Shown: positions 18,950-28,822 of the stretch, in pieces
Layout: each line of letters begins with the position of its first letter
Position numbering within the stretch: the first letter of the stretch is position 1
Source: Candidatus Adlerbacteria bacterium
GTDB lineage: Bacteria > Patescibacteriota > Minisyncoccia > Phycocordibacterales > SBAW01
Direction: 5' to 3'
DNA: 45,745 bases
Assembly: GCA_003135635.1 (NCBI GenBank)
Contig: PLCJ01000001.1
Span: forward strand, 216,623 to 262,367
Position numbers and translations under genes: made by a program
Notes under the pieces: model-generated
What the model was told of the DNA's origin: nothing
Database searches by the model: none
The model's input: the letters and a program-made list of their open reading frames with translations, nothing else

Positions 18950-20046
18950 ATCTCTATTATCTAGCCAACATCCGCTTCCCGAATGAGAAAGCACATGGCA
19001 TACAAGTGCGAGAGATGTGCAATGCACTTGCAACATTTGCTTCGGTGACGCTTATAGTGTCTACACGAAAGACTCAAGGGGAGCCTTATGCGTTTAGGCT
19101 TGACCCCCAAGTGCATGTAGTGCGAATTTTTACTCCCAATACTGCGCACCTCGGCAGATTTGGTTTTTTTCTCGCTGCCTTCTTCTTTGCGACCGGCTCT
19201 GGGTTATATCTTCTGACTCATAAAAAAGATACCTATGTGCTCACTCGTGAATACTTTTGCGCGGCAGTCTCTGCTCTGTGCGCAAGGCGCACTGCTTGGG
19301 AATCCCACCGCGGGGAGTGGAATTGGCTTATCCGTTTTGCGCTGTGCTCTGGTGTGTCTGTGATCGCCATATCTCGCGGGCTCAGGAATTTTTATATTTC
19401 AAAAGGAGTTCCTACGGAGAAAATTTTTGTTGCTCCGGATGGAGTCGATCTTTCCCGCTACCGAGATCTTCCGAGTAGGGAAGAAGCACGTCAACGTGTG
19501 GGACTCCCGCTTGATAAAACTATCGCTATATATAACGGCCACTTGCATACTTGGAAGGGAGTGGAAACTCTGGCACAAGCGGCTCGGCTTCTGCCGGAGT
19601 CCTTTGAAGTTATTTTCATGGGAGGCATGGACCACGACATCGCTGCATTCAAAGGGAAATACGGAGAAGATCCACGGATAGTCATTATTGGTCGCAAACC
19701 CGATGAGGAACGTCCTTTGTACTTGCGCGCTGCCAATGTTGCGGTTATTCCCAATACTGCCACAGAAGAGATATCGGCCACGTATACCTCACCACTTAAA
19801 CTTTTCGGTTATATGGCTGCGGGAGTGCCCATTGTTGCTTCTGATCTTCCGTCTTTACGGGAGGTGCTTACAGAGAAGAATGCCTTTTTTGCCCGGCCCG
19901 ATGATGCTTCTTCTCTGGCGCAGACTATTATAGAAGCTAGCAACGCAAAAGATGCTGATATGCGAGCAGAAACTGCCAGGAAAGATGCCGCACAGTATGG
20001 ATGGAAAAATCGGGCGTCCGCGATCCTTTCGTTTATGAAAGTATAG
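18946..20046 (+). CDS. glycosyltransferase family 4
   Basis: ANIRFPNEKAHGIQVREMCNAL, VAPDGVDLSRY, GHLHTWKGVETLAQAARLL, SPLKLFGYMAAGVPIVASDLPSLREVL. ATG 18946 overlaps the upstream TGA; the track uses 18940. Confidence 0.9.
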   Translation: MNLYYLANIRFPNEKAHGIQVREMCNALATFASVTLIVSTRKTQGEPYAFRLDPQVHVVRIFTPNTAHLGRFGFFLAAFFFATGSGLYLLTHKKDTYVLTREYFCAAVSALCARRTAWESHRGEWNWLIRFALCSGVSVIAISRGLRNFYISKGVPTEKIFVAPDGVDLSRYRDLPSREEARQRVGLPLDKTIAIYNGHLHTWKGVETLAQAARLLPESFEVIFMGGMDHDIAAFKGKYGEDPRIVIIGRKPDEERPLYLRAANVAVIPNTATEEISATYTSPLKLFGYMAAGVPIVASDLPSLREVLTEKNAFFARPDDASSLAQTIIEASNAKDADMRAETARKDAAQYGWKNRASAILSFMKV

Positions 20047-20071
20047 TCATATCTATTCTTTGAATTTTAAT

Positions 20072-20605
20072 ATGGAATCTTTAGAGCACATACGAGATGA
20101 ATGCAAAGACATTTATGATCTCGGACAACCAGGGCCGGGAATGAAAGACTTTTTCCTTCATAACAACTATCAAACAATTGATATAAATGAAAATGGAAAG
20201 CCCGATATTATTGGAGATGTTCATCACTTACCCCTTCCCGATAACAGCGCGGATGCAATTTTAGCTTCTTCTCTTTTGGAACATTGTCACTCGCCTCACA
20301 TAGTAGTAGAAGAAATGAAGCGTGTGCTTCGCCCTCGTGGGAGAATTTTTATCACAGTTCCTTTCATTCACCCGTACCACGGGGGGCTAAACCGGGGAAC
20401 ATATTGTCCTGATTATTATCGTTTCACTAAAGATGGTGTAATGTATCTTTTCAGGGATTTTGAGATTGAGATTACAAGTGATGGGGGATTTTTTACTTCT
20501 ATGTCCTATTTTCTTCCAAAATTAAAATTTCTAAAAAACATGGAATTTTTATATTCCAATGGAAAATCTCGCCACCAATATTTTGTGTATGGATATAAAC
20601 AATAA
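20072..20605 (+). CDS. class I SAM-dependent methyltransferase
   Basis: PDIIGDVHHLPLPDNSADAILASSLLEHCHSPHIVVEEMKRVLRPRGRIFITVPF. ATG 20072 preferred over the upstream TTG. Confidence 0.85.
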   Translation: MESLEHIRDECKDIYDLGQPGPGMKDFFLHNNYQTIDINENGKPDIIGDVHHLPLPDNSADAILASSLLEHCHSPHIVVEEMKRVLRPRGRIFITVPFIHPYHGGLNRGTYCPDYYRFTKDGVMYLFRDFEIEITSDGGFFTSMSYFLPKLKFLKNMEFLYSNGKSRHQYFVYGYKQ

Positions 20606-20631
20606 CTTTATGCACAAAATGGTTCATTTGT

Positions 20632-21261
20632 ATGAAAAAACTCACTAGACAAAAATTAGAGAAATTTTTGGAGCTTCATGCTACAGATGAAAAGGTTTTA
20701 GATGTAGGCTCAGGCAACTCTTCTTATGGAAAGTTTTTTCCGAATCGACTTACTCTAGATTATGATCCACTTCGCAAGCCTGATGTTGTGGCAGATGCAT
20801 GCCATCTTCCTTTTGAGGATAACTCGTACCATACAATTATCTGTACCGAAATGCTAGAACATGTGATTGATCCTAAGCAAGTCGCTAGAGAATTTTATCG
20901 TGTTCTAGATACTGGAGGAAAACTCATTCTTACTACTCGCTTTGTGTATCCATTCCATGATGCACCAGAAGATTATTGGAGATTTACCCCAAGCACCTTG
21001 AAGCATATTTTCTCGGATTTTTCTTCGGTTGCTATTACTGCAGAAAGTAAAGAAATGACCACTATTAGTATTTTACTAGAGAGGATTATTCTTCAAACAA
21101 AAACGCGAGGCGGAAAATTCACAAAATTCTTACTGCTCATTCTCTCTCGGTTCTTTACCACACTGGACTGGATTGTGATAAAGAGCTATGGGAATATACA
21201 AAAAACGACTGAAGTAGAAGAGATAATGTCATCGGGATATTACGTGGTCGCACGAAAATAA
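20632..21261 (+). CDS. class I SAM-dependent methyltransferase
   Basis: VLDVGSGNSSYGKFFPN, DACHLPFEDNSYHTIICTEMLEHVIDPKQVAREFYRVLDTGGKLILTTRF. Confidence 0.88.
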   Translation: MKKLTRQKLEKFLELHATDEKVLDVGSGNSSYGKFFPNRLTLDYDPLRKPDVVADACHLPFEDNSYHTIICTEMLEHVIDPKQVAREFYRVLDTGGKLILTTRFVYPFHDAPEDYWRFTPSTLKHIFSDFSSVAITAESKEMTTISILLERIILQTKTRGGKFTKFLLLILSRFFTTLDWIVIKSYGNIQKTTEVEEIMSSGYYVVARK

Positions 21262-21297
21262 CATGCAAACTCTATTTATCCATGGAAGGGTATCACT

Positions 21298-22392
21298 ATG
21301 AAAATTGGATTTATTGCCGAGCCATATGAAGAATCCAACGCGTCAGGCATGGGATATTTAGTGTTGGAATTGATGAAAAACTTTCTTGCGGAGGGATCTC
21401 AGCACCAGTTTACATTTTATTCATCCAGGCCCATAAGTACGGAGATACTTACAGCTCCATTTCGCAACGTTCTTGTCCCGCGAAACTTCATTAAGAAATT
21501 CTTTTGGTTTTTGATCTTGCGGGAGGATATTGATGTGCTTTTCTTTGTTGCACCACTTCTGCCATTATGGATATCTAAGAGGATAAAAACCATTATCATA
21601 TGTCAGGAATTGGCCAGTCAAAAAATAAGGCCAAAACAGTTTGCCGACAAAATAGTAGCGATTATACGTGACCAAGTGCTTATGCCATTGTGCATATCGC
21701 GTGCATGCAAAATCATAGTTCCTTCTAAAGCGACGAAAGAAGATGTTCTCAGATTTTATAATGTAGCCTTGGACAAAATAACTCTTGTATATAATGGTTT
21801 CCAGGAATTGCGGCCAACTGAGCACAATACTATCTCGCTGGAAGCGAATATGAAGCCCTTTTTCTTTTTTGCAGGAAAGATTAAATTCCGTAAGAACGTA
21901 CATGGCATCGTATCTGCGTTCATCTTATTCAAGAAAAAAACCCACGTTGATTGCAAGCTGGTAATCGCTGGTGATTCTGGCGGCGAGTATTGTCACACTA
22001 TTGTGCAGGAGCTGGAGAAGAATGGTCTTGCACATGAAGTATTTTTTGTCGGGTATGTGTCTAAGGCTATGCTGTATGCATTATATGCAAACGCTTGTGC
22101 GTTTGTCTTTCCTTCACTAAATGAAGGGTTTGGCATGCCAATCTTGGAAGCTATGAGCCTTGAAACGCCAGTTATAACGTCAAAGATTTCTTCCATGGCT
22201 GAGATTGCGGGTGATGCTACGTTGCTGGTTAATCCGTTCGATATTGAGGATATCAGCAATGCCATGGAGAAAGTGTTCTTTAACAGCGAACTTCGAACGA
22301 AACTGATACAAAAAGGATTCCAAAGAGCAAAGTTGTTCTCCTGGCAAAAAGCTGTCCGAGAATATTTGGCACTAGCCCAGACTCTAAAATAG
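21298..22392 (+). CDS. glycosyltransferase family 4
   Basis: VYNGFQELRP, FFFAGKIKFRKNVHGIVSAF, FVFPSLNEGFGMPILEAMSLETPVITSKISSMAEIAGDATLLVNPFD. Confidence 0.92.
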   Translation: MKIGFIAEPYEESNASGMGYLVLELMKNFLAEGSQHQFTFYSSRPISTEILTAPFRNVLVPRNFIKKFFWFLILREDIDVLFFVAPLLPLWISKRIKTIIICQELASQKIRPKQFADKIVAIIRDQVLMPLCISRACKIIVPSKATKEDVLRFYNVALDKITLVYNGFQELRPTEHNTISLEANMKPFFFFAGKIKFRKNVHGIVSAFILFKKKTHVDCKLVIAGDSGGEYCHTIVQELEKNGLAHEVFFVGYVSKAMLYALYANACAFVFPSLNEGFGMPILEAMSLETPVITSKISSMAEIAGDATLLVNPFDIEDISNAMEKVFFNSELRTKLIQKGFQRAKLFSWQKAVREYLALAQTLK

Positions 22393-22555
22393 TGAAATTT
22401 CATGGAACAACCACCAAAGTGTAGAAAAGAAAGAAACACCCTATTCTGCGCTGTTCTTTCAACCTTACTGGTGGGAAGAATTATGCAACATGTAACTACA
22501 GCTCTTTAATTATTGTTGCATTGTATAAGCTATTATTTTCTGGTAAGTTTGAACA

Positions 22556-23593
22556 ATGGGAAAAAAAATTGCACTTATTACAGGGATCACCGGCCAGGAT
22601 GGTTCCTACCTTGCCGAACTTCTTCTTGAAAAGGGCTATGAGGTCCATGGGCTAACGCGGCGCGTGAGCACTTTTAATAGACAAAACATACAACATATTT
22701 TTGATACTGAAGAGAAAAGGGAAAAATATCTTCACTACGGAGATATGGCAGATCTCAACTCTATTGTTTCAACACTTAAACAAGTCCGGCCTGATGAGGT
22801 TTATAATCTAGCAGCACAATCTCATGTAAAAATTTCCTTCGAAGTTCCTTTCTATACAGCTCAAGCCGATGCCTTGGGGGTCCTCTCTCTTTTAGAAGCA
22901 GTCCGTTTGCTAGAACTTCCTTCAAAAATCTATCAGGCATCTACATCTGAATTATATAGTGGAGATAAAAGTGAAGTTCCACAAAATGAGAAAACTTCAT
23001 TTAAACCTAGAAGTCCATATGGTGCAGCTAAGTTGTATGCTTTTGAAATTGCTCGAATTTATCGTGAGAGTTATAAAATGTTTATTACTAATGGCATTCT
23101 ATTTAATCATGAAAGTCCACGTCGTGGCTTCAATTTCCTTTCAAGAAAAGTAGTGCGTGGGGTTGCGGCAATTCACAATAAAACCATGGATACGATTGAA
23201 CTTGGTAATCTTGATGCATATCGAGACTGGGGATATGCACCCGAATATATGGAGGCAGCATGGTTAATGCTTCAGCAAAAGGAACCTTCTGATTATGTTA
23301 TCGCAACGGGTAAAACACATTCTGTACGTGAGTTTACTGAAAAAGCTTTTCAAATGGTCGGAATTACTCTCAAATGGGAAGGATCCGGTCTCTCTGAGAA
23401 GGGGATTGATACAAAGACAGATAAGATTTGTGTAATCGTGAATAAAAATTATTTTCGGCCCAACGAAGTTGATTATTTGTATGGTGATTCAGCTAAGGCA
23501 AAAAAAATACTCGGATGGGAAGCAAAAACTACCTTCGAGGAACTTATTAAGATTATGATCGAAGCAGAGATACATAATCTTTCCTCAATTTAG
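22556..23593 (+). CDS. gmd: GDP-mannose 4,6-dehydratase
   Basis: ALITGITGQDGSYLAELLLEKGYEVHGLTRRVSTFNRQNI, NLAAQSHVKISFEVPFYTAQADALG, NGILFNHESPRRGFNFLSRKV, YRDWGYAPEYMEAAWLMLQ. Confidence 0.95.
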   Translation: MGKKIALITGITGQDGSYLAELLLEKGYEVHGLTRRVSTFNRQNIQHIFDTEEKREKYLHYGDMADLNSIVSTLKQVRPDEVYNLAAQSHVKISFEVPFYTAQADALGVLSLLEAVRLLELPSKIYQASTSELYSGDKSEVPQNEKTSFKPRSPYGAAKLYAFEIARIYRESYKMFITNGILFNHESPRRGFNFLSRKVVRGVAAIHNKTMDTIELGNLDAYRDWGYAPEYMEAAWLMLQQKEPSDYVIATGKTHSVREFTEKAFQMVGITLKWEGSGLSEKGIDTKTDKICVIVNKNYFRPNEVDYLYGDSAKAKKILGWEAKTTFEELIKIMIEAEIHNLSSI

Positions 23594-23603
23594 TTCATTT
23601 AGC

Positions 23604-24716
23604 ATGGGAAAATCGCCTACGATTGGATACTTAACCACCGAACTTTCATCGCGGAACGGATGGGGACGCTATTCTCGTTCTTTGGTTGAAGCAATAGGGG
23701 ATACAGCAACAGTGCGTGTTCTTACCATGCGTGGAGCTCCGAATGAAACTACTATAACAGACGTAAGATGTGTTTTACCTTTAGCAAATTTTCACCCATT
23801 TGCGCAGTTATTGATTGCATGGCAGACATTCAGAGCTTTTCGCCACTGCGATATTATCCATGTTTTAGTGGAACCTTATGCTCCTGGTGCAGTCCTTGTT
23901 GCACAATTACTCAGAATTCCAATAACAATGACGATGCATGGAACTTATTCACTACCACCCGTGCATTTTTCGACTAAGAAACTAATGATGAAATATATGT
24001 ATCAGCATCTCACACGTACAACCACTGGTTCTTTGTACACAGAAAAGAAGGTTCGGGAAATTGTTTCGATTGGTGTGTGCGAATTTATTCCAAACGGTGT
24101 AAATCTAGAAAAATTTTATCAGATTCCAAGTATTCCAAAAGAAGAACGTATTCTGACAGTAGGTGCATTGAAACCTCGTAAGGGTGTCGATATTGTTATT
24201 CGCGCGCTTGCTATTCTTAAAGATGAATTTCCACATTTGCAGTATAGCGTCATCGGCGACGATGATAGAGGAGCTTTTTTTCAGGAACTACAACAACTTG
24301 TGGGAGATCTTGATATAAAAGAACGGGTAGAGTTTATAAATTATATTAAGGATGAAGATTTAGTAAAACTATATAATCGCTCAAAAATTTTTGTTCTCGC
24401 TGCGCGAGATAGTGAGGGAAGTTTTGAGGGATTTCCTATGGTATTTTATGAAGCAAATGCTTGTGGTACGCCAATTATTTCAACAAAAGGATTCGGATCA
24501 GAGTATGCAATAAAAAATGGCAAAAATGGTTTTGTTGTTGAACCGGATAACCCGCAAGCAATTGCGGATGCCATACGCATGTTATTAATTGATAAGGAGC
24601 AGTATACTTTTATGCAGAAGGGTGCTCTTCATGAGGCAGCTGAACATACCTGGGAGAAGGTCGCAATTAAACTAGAAGCGTTCTATAAACGAGCAATAAA
24701 CCAACAATCACTATGA
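23604..24716 (+). CDS. glycosyltransferase family 4
   Basis: TELSSRNGWGRYSRSLVEAI, FIPNGVNLEKFYQ, VGALKPRKGVDIVIRALAIL, EGFPMVFYEANACGTPIISTKGFG. Confidence 0.92.
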   Translation: MGKSPTIGYLTTELSSRNGWGRYSRSLVEAIGDTATVRVLTMRGAPNETTITDVRCVLPLANFHPFAQLLIAWQTFRAFRHCDIIHVLVEPYAPGAVLVAQLLRIPITMTMHGTYSLPPVHFSTKKLMMKYMYQHLTRTTTGSLYTEKKVREIVSIGVCEFIPNGVNLEKFYQIPSIPKEERILTVGALKPRKGVDIVIRALAILKDEFPHLQYSVIGDDDRGAFFQELQQLVGDLDIKERVEFINYIKDEDLVKLYNRSKIFVLAARDSEGSFEGFPMVFYEANACGTPIISTKGFGSEYAIKNGKNGFVVEPDNPQAIADAIRMLLIDKEQYTFMQKGALHEAAEHTWEKVAIKLEAFYKRAINQQSL

Positions 24717-25813
24717 AAGTTCCATTTCTTGATCCACACCTGACGAAAAGAGATATTAACGAGCTCGTGAGCTCAATTAGAAGCGGCTGGTTAGCATATG
24801 GTCCATATACAGCAACCCTAGAACAAGAATTAGCAAAATATCTTCAAGTACCCCACGTCGTTATGACAGCAAGTGCGACTGCCGCCCTTCATATGTCTCT
24901 TATTTTAGCGGGGGTAAAAGAAGGGGATGAAGTTATTACAACACCACTTTCATGGGTTGCGACGAGTAATGTTATTTTATACCAGCGTGCAAAAATAGTT
25001 TTTGCTGATGTTGATCCCACAACTGGTATTTTAGACCCCGAGGAAGTAGTAAAAAAAATTACAAAAAAGACAAAAGCAATTTTGCTTGTACATTTGTATG
25101 GCCAAATGGCGGATATGAAGCGCTTTAAGACTCTTGCAGATAAATATAATATTGCTCTTATTGAAGACACAGCACATGCGCTAGAAGCAAAACGAGATAA
25201 TCTTCGTCCTGGGCAGAACGGATTTTCTGCCTGCCTAAGCTTTCATGTCGCAAAAAATATTACCTCAGGACAAGGTGGTGCAATTATTTTACATACGGAA
25301 GAACAGGCACGTTTAGCAAAATTGTTAAGACGAGACGGGGTAATGAATACTCCCGACGGCAAACGCCGCATGATAACTTTTGGTTATAAGTATGATGCTA
25401 CCGATTTCCAAGCAGCGCTCTTGATGCATCAGTTAAAACGGATAGAAAAACAACATCAAATGCGCACAGAGGTATTTGAGCGCTATAGAAAGATGTTTGC
25501 TGGTGTACCGGGTATCGACTTTCCTAAACTTGTACAAAACGCAGTTCACTCAGGACATATGTTTGTGGTCTGGGTCGACCCCAAAAAACGCGACTTCATC
25601 CGCGCCGCACTTCTTAAAAAAGGAATTCAAACTTCCATACATTATGATCCTATTCATCTTGAACCATATTATAAAGAAACATTTGGGTATAAAGAAAATG
25701 ATTTTCCTATTGCAGAAAGGCTCGGCGCATCAACTATCACACTTCCGACCTATTCCAAATTAACTCGACGGCAGCAGAACTACATAATTAAGAACCTCGT
25801 ATCACTTGTCTAA
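24713..25813 (+). CDS. DegT/DnrJ/EryC1/StrS family PLP-dependent aminotransferase
   Basis: VVMTASATAALHMSLILAGVKEGDEVITTPLSWVATSN, LIEDTAHALEA, SFHVAKNITSGQGGAI. Confidence 0.92.
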   Translation: MKVPFLDPHLTKRDINELVSSIRSGWLAYGPYTATLEQELAKYLQVPHVVMTASATAALHMSLILAGVKEGDEVITTPLSWVATSNVILYQRAKIVFADVDPTTGILDPEEVVKKITKKTKAILLVHLYGQMADMKRFKTLADKYNIALIEDTAHALEAKRDNLRPGQNGFSACLSFHVAKNITSGQGGAIILHTEEQARLAKLLRRDGVMNTPDGKRRMITFGYKYDATDFQAALLMHQLKRIEKQHQMRTEVFERYRKMFAGVPGIDFPKLVQNAVHSGHMFVVWVDPKKRDFIRAALLKKGIQTSIHYDPIHLEPYYKETFGYKENDFPIAERLGASTITLPTYSKLTRRQQNYIIKNLVSLV

Positions 25814-25822
25814 TGGTAGGAT

Positions 25823-27058
25823 ATGAAAATTCTTATATTGCAGGATGACTTTCCGCCGCACCATGCCGGTGGGGCAGCAGTTGTTGCTTATAATCTGGCC
25901 AAGGGTTTCAAAAAATCTGGTCATGATATCTTGGTAATAACAACAGTACAGAAGCGAAGTCTTGTCGGACGGGAGACGATGGATGGGATAGAGGTGGAGA
26001 GATTGTTTTCTGAATATCATGAACGTTGGCGAGGATATCTTTCTCTCTATAATCCGCAGACTATTCCTGCCTTAAAAAAGATAATGAAAAAATGGCAGCC
26101 CGATATTGTACATGTGCACAACGTACATTGGTATCTTTCCTACCATTCACTAAAAATCGCTGGCTATACAGGCGCAAAAGTTTTTCTTACCGCACATGAT
26201 GGGATGCTCTTTCATTATGGCAAGCCACACGATGACAAAAGGGTGAGTGCTTTAGAACTAATGAAATCATACCGGCTTCGCTATAACCCCTTACGTAATT
26301 ATTGCATACGACGGTATCTGCGATACGTTACCAACATAGTTGCAGTAAGTGATGCACTGAAGCGAGCCCTAAACAATAATGATATCAGTAACGTACACGT
26401 TATTCATAACGGCATTGATGTAGAAAGATGGATAGAGCCCGAAGAATCAGTGGAGACTTTTAAAAAACACTATGGTCTCGGCGATTCTGTCATTTTGTTC
26501 GGTGGCCGACTCTCCGGCTCAAAAGGTGCAGGAAAGATGATAGAAGCCCTGGATATTATTGTGAAGACCATTCCAAATACGCAACTTTTAATTGTAGGCC
26601 AAAAAGATGCATATGCACAAAAAATGCTTGTACAGGCGCAAGAAAGAGGCGTGGTAGACGGAATATTATTTACAGGGTGGATTTCAGGGCATATATTGCA
26701 TCAGGCATATCATGCTGCATCAGTTGTTGCTGTACCCTCTTTGTATCTTGATCCCTTCCCCACGGTGAATCTTGAGGCAATGGCGTGTAATAAACCGGTA
26801 GTTGCAACATGCTTTGGCGGTTCAGTGGAAGTAGTTTCTGATGGGATTACGGGGTATATTGTCGATCCGTTTGATGTGCCCACAATGGCAGCAAAAATAG
26901 CTGAGATCCTGAAAGACAAAGAAAAGAAAAAAGTATTCGGACAGGCAGGATATGAAAAAGTAACAAAAGAATTTACTCTCGAAAAACAAACAGCGACATA
27001 CGAGCGCATTTTTGTTTCTTCTGGGAAGGATGCAGAATCCTTAAATACTGTCATTTAA
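25823..27058 (+). CDS. glycosyltransferase family 4
   Basis: DDFPPHHAGGAAVVAYNLAKGFKKSGHDILVIT, VIHNGIDVERW, FPTVNLEAMACNKPVVATCFGGSVEVV. Confidence 0.92.
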   Translation: MKILILQDDFPPHHAGGAAVVAYNLAKGFKKSGHDILVITTVQKRSLVGRETMDGIEVERLFSEYHERWRGYLSLYNPQTIPALKKIMKKWQPDIVHVHNVHWYLSYHSLKIAGYTGAKVFLTAHDGMLFHYGKPHDDKRVSALELMKSYRLRYNPLRNYCIRRYLRYVTNIVAVSDALKRALNNNDISNVHVIHNGIDVERWIEPEESVETFKKHYGLGDSVILFGGRLSGSKGAGKMIEALDIIVKTIPNTQLLIVGQKDAYAQKMLVQAQERGVVDGILFTGWISGHILHQAYHAASVVAVPSLYLDPFPTVNLEAMACNKPVVATCFGGSVEVVSDGITGYIVDPFDVPTMAAKIAEILKDKEKKKVFGQAGYEKVTKEFTLEKQTATYERIFVSSGKDAESLNTVI

Positions 27059-27101
27059 CGGCAAGTGAATACGGCACAATTGCTTGTAGTAGAATGCTGC
27101 T

Positions 27102-27860
27102 ATGGAAAAAGAATTCGTGAAATATAAAGAGCGGGGAAGTATGCACTGGCGTGAGATGATGAGTCGTGATGTGCGCCACTATAATGCTACCCAGCAAGCA
27201 TGCTACGACTGGATAATGCGATATCTGGAAAATATGCATGGCAAAAAAATACTAGACGTTGGGTGTGGCGATGGCGCGCTGACTTACTCTGTGGCGCTTT
27301 GTGGCGCTGAGATGACCGGCATTGATACCGAAGCACTTGGTATCAAATTGGCTGAAGAAAACGTTCGTTCAACAGGCGAGAATGTACACTGTGTCTTTAT
27401 TGTGGGATCTGCCTACAAGCTGCCCTTTCCTGACAACAGTTTTGACGATGTTGTGAGTTGTGAAGTAATAGAACATGTTGATAATCCAGAGAAAATGGTT
27501 GCTGAAGCGAGCCGTGTGCTGAAGCCAGGGGGTAAGTTTATTCTTACCACTCCTTATCGCCTAACTGAGGTGCCTACTGATCCTAACCATGTACGTGAAT
27601 ATTATCCGAGAGAACTAGAGCGCATGCTTATGGGATATTTCTCTCGTGTTGAAGTAAAACTTACTCACCACATATTTTGGTTTGGACTTTATACATATAC
27701 ATTTCGTCGCTTCAAAAGGCGACAGTTCGGCAAATGGTTTGTGAACATGCTCGCGCTTTGGTTTCGCTATAATCCTTTTATGATCGATTATTCCAACCCT
27801 ACGAAATTTGACCGGTTTGTACAGTTAGTGGCGATTGCCCAAAAAGATCCAGTGAGATAA
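27102..27860 (+). CDS. class I SAM-dependent methyltransferase (UbiG/UbiE-like)
   Basis: KKILDVGCGDGALTYSVALCGAEMTGIDTEALGIKLA, VVSCEVIEHVDNPEKMVAEASRVLKPGGKFILTTPY. Confidence 0.92.
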   Translation: MEKEFVKYKERGSMHWREMMSRDVRHYNATQQACYDWIMRYLENMHGKKILDVGCGDGALTYSVALCGAEMTGIDTEALGIKLAEENVRSTGENVHCVFIVGSAYKLPFPDNSFDDVVSCEVIEHVDNPEKMVAEASRVLKPGGKFILTTPYRLTEVPTDPNHVREYYPRELERMLMGYFSRVEVKLTHHIFWFGLYTYTFRRFKRRQFGKWFVNMLALWFRYNPFMIDYSNPTKFDRFVQLVAIAQKDPVR

Positions 27861-27862
27861 TA

Positions 27863-28822
27863 CTATTTCTCCAACAATCTCTTGATATTTTTATAGATAT
27901 TTGGAAAATGGTTTTTAAATGGGCGCATAAGACGCTGACGGAATTGTTTATCTACTCCAAAATGATAACGGTAGACATAATTATCTGCCTCACGGTTGAT
28001 CATGAGCTCTTTGGGATGAGTGAGCGGAAAATGCATCGCATGTATACGCATTTCAGCCTGTTCAGTCTTACTTTTAGTGTGCGTAGCGCGCTCGTTGAAG
28101 CCTATATTTGAAATGAGGTTAACACTTGCGGTCAGAGAAATGCCTCCACGTGACATACATGCGAGGGCCCACTGGCCATCCCAACTATCCTTGACATGTT
28201 TTTTGTAGTAGCTGTCCCATTTCATCTCGAAGAGATCATACGCGCCATGGTTATGAAAACTATCAATAAGTACTCGGGATTCTCTGAGGGCAGGCCACTC
28301 CTTGATATCAAAGTCATAGAATTTCCATGCGCGCCGCCAGGTTGCCCAGCCATTTATCATTGGAATGAAGGAGGCATAATAACTTTCACGGATATTAAAA
28401 TTGGAGTTATTTTCTTGGAAACAGTTACCGACAATATGCATAACTCGCTCGTCATGAGCATATTTTTCTAGAAGTTCCTGTGCAAATGGAAAAAAAGAGG
28501 GATGGGCGATACAGTCATCTTCCAGGATTATTGCCTGCTCAACTTGCTCAAAAACCCACGTGATGCCAGTCGCAGGTCTGTACCCACAGCCAAGGTTTTT
28601 TTCCGCATAATTCCTGTGGACCACACACGGCCAATCAACACCTTTTTCTACTACCGCGCGTGCTGCTTCGCACAACGAACGATCTGCTTCATTACGTGGA
28701 CCATCGGCTATCACAAAAAGTTGTCTAGGACGTGCTTCTCGTATAGCAGCGAATGCTCTCGCTGTCTCTTTAGGACGATTAAAAATAATTAGTACTACTG
28801 ACACATCCAATTGCTCAGACAT
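27863..28822 (-). CDS. GT2/nucleotide-diphospho-sugar transferase-like protein
   Basis: VSVVLIIFNRPKETARAFAAI, AIILEDDCIAHPSFFPFAQELL, INGWATWRRAW. Confidence 0.78.
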   Translation of the reverse strand: MSEQLDVSVVLIIFNRPKETARAFAAIREARPRQLFVIADGPRNEADRSLCEAARAVVEKGVDWPCVVHRNYAEKNLGCGYRPATGITWVFEQVEQAIILEDDCIAHPSFFPFAQELLEKYAHDERVMHIVGNCFQENNSNFNIRESYYASFIPMINGWATWRRAWKFYDFDIKEWPALRESRVLIDSFHNHGAYDLFEMKWDSYYKKHVKDSWDGQWALACMSRGGISLTASVNLISNIGFNERATHTKSKTEQAEMRIHAMHFPLTHPKELMINREADNYVYRYHFGVDKQFRQRLMRPFKNHFPNIYKNIKRLLEK

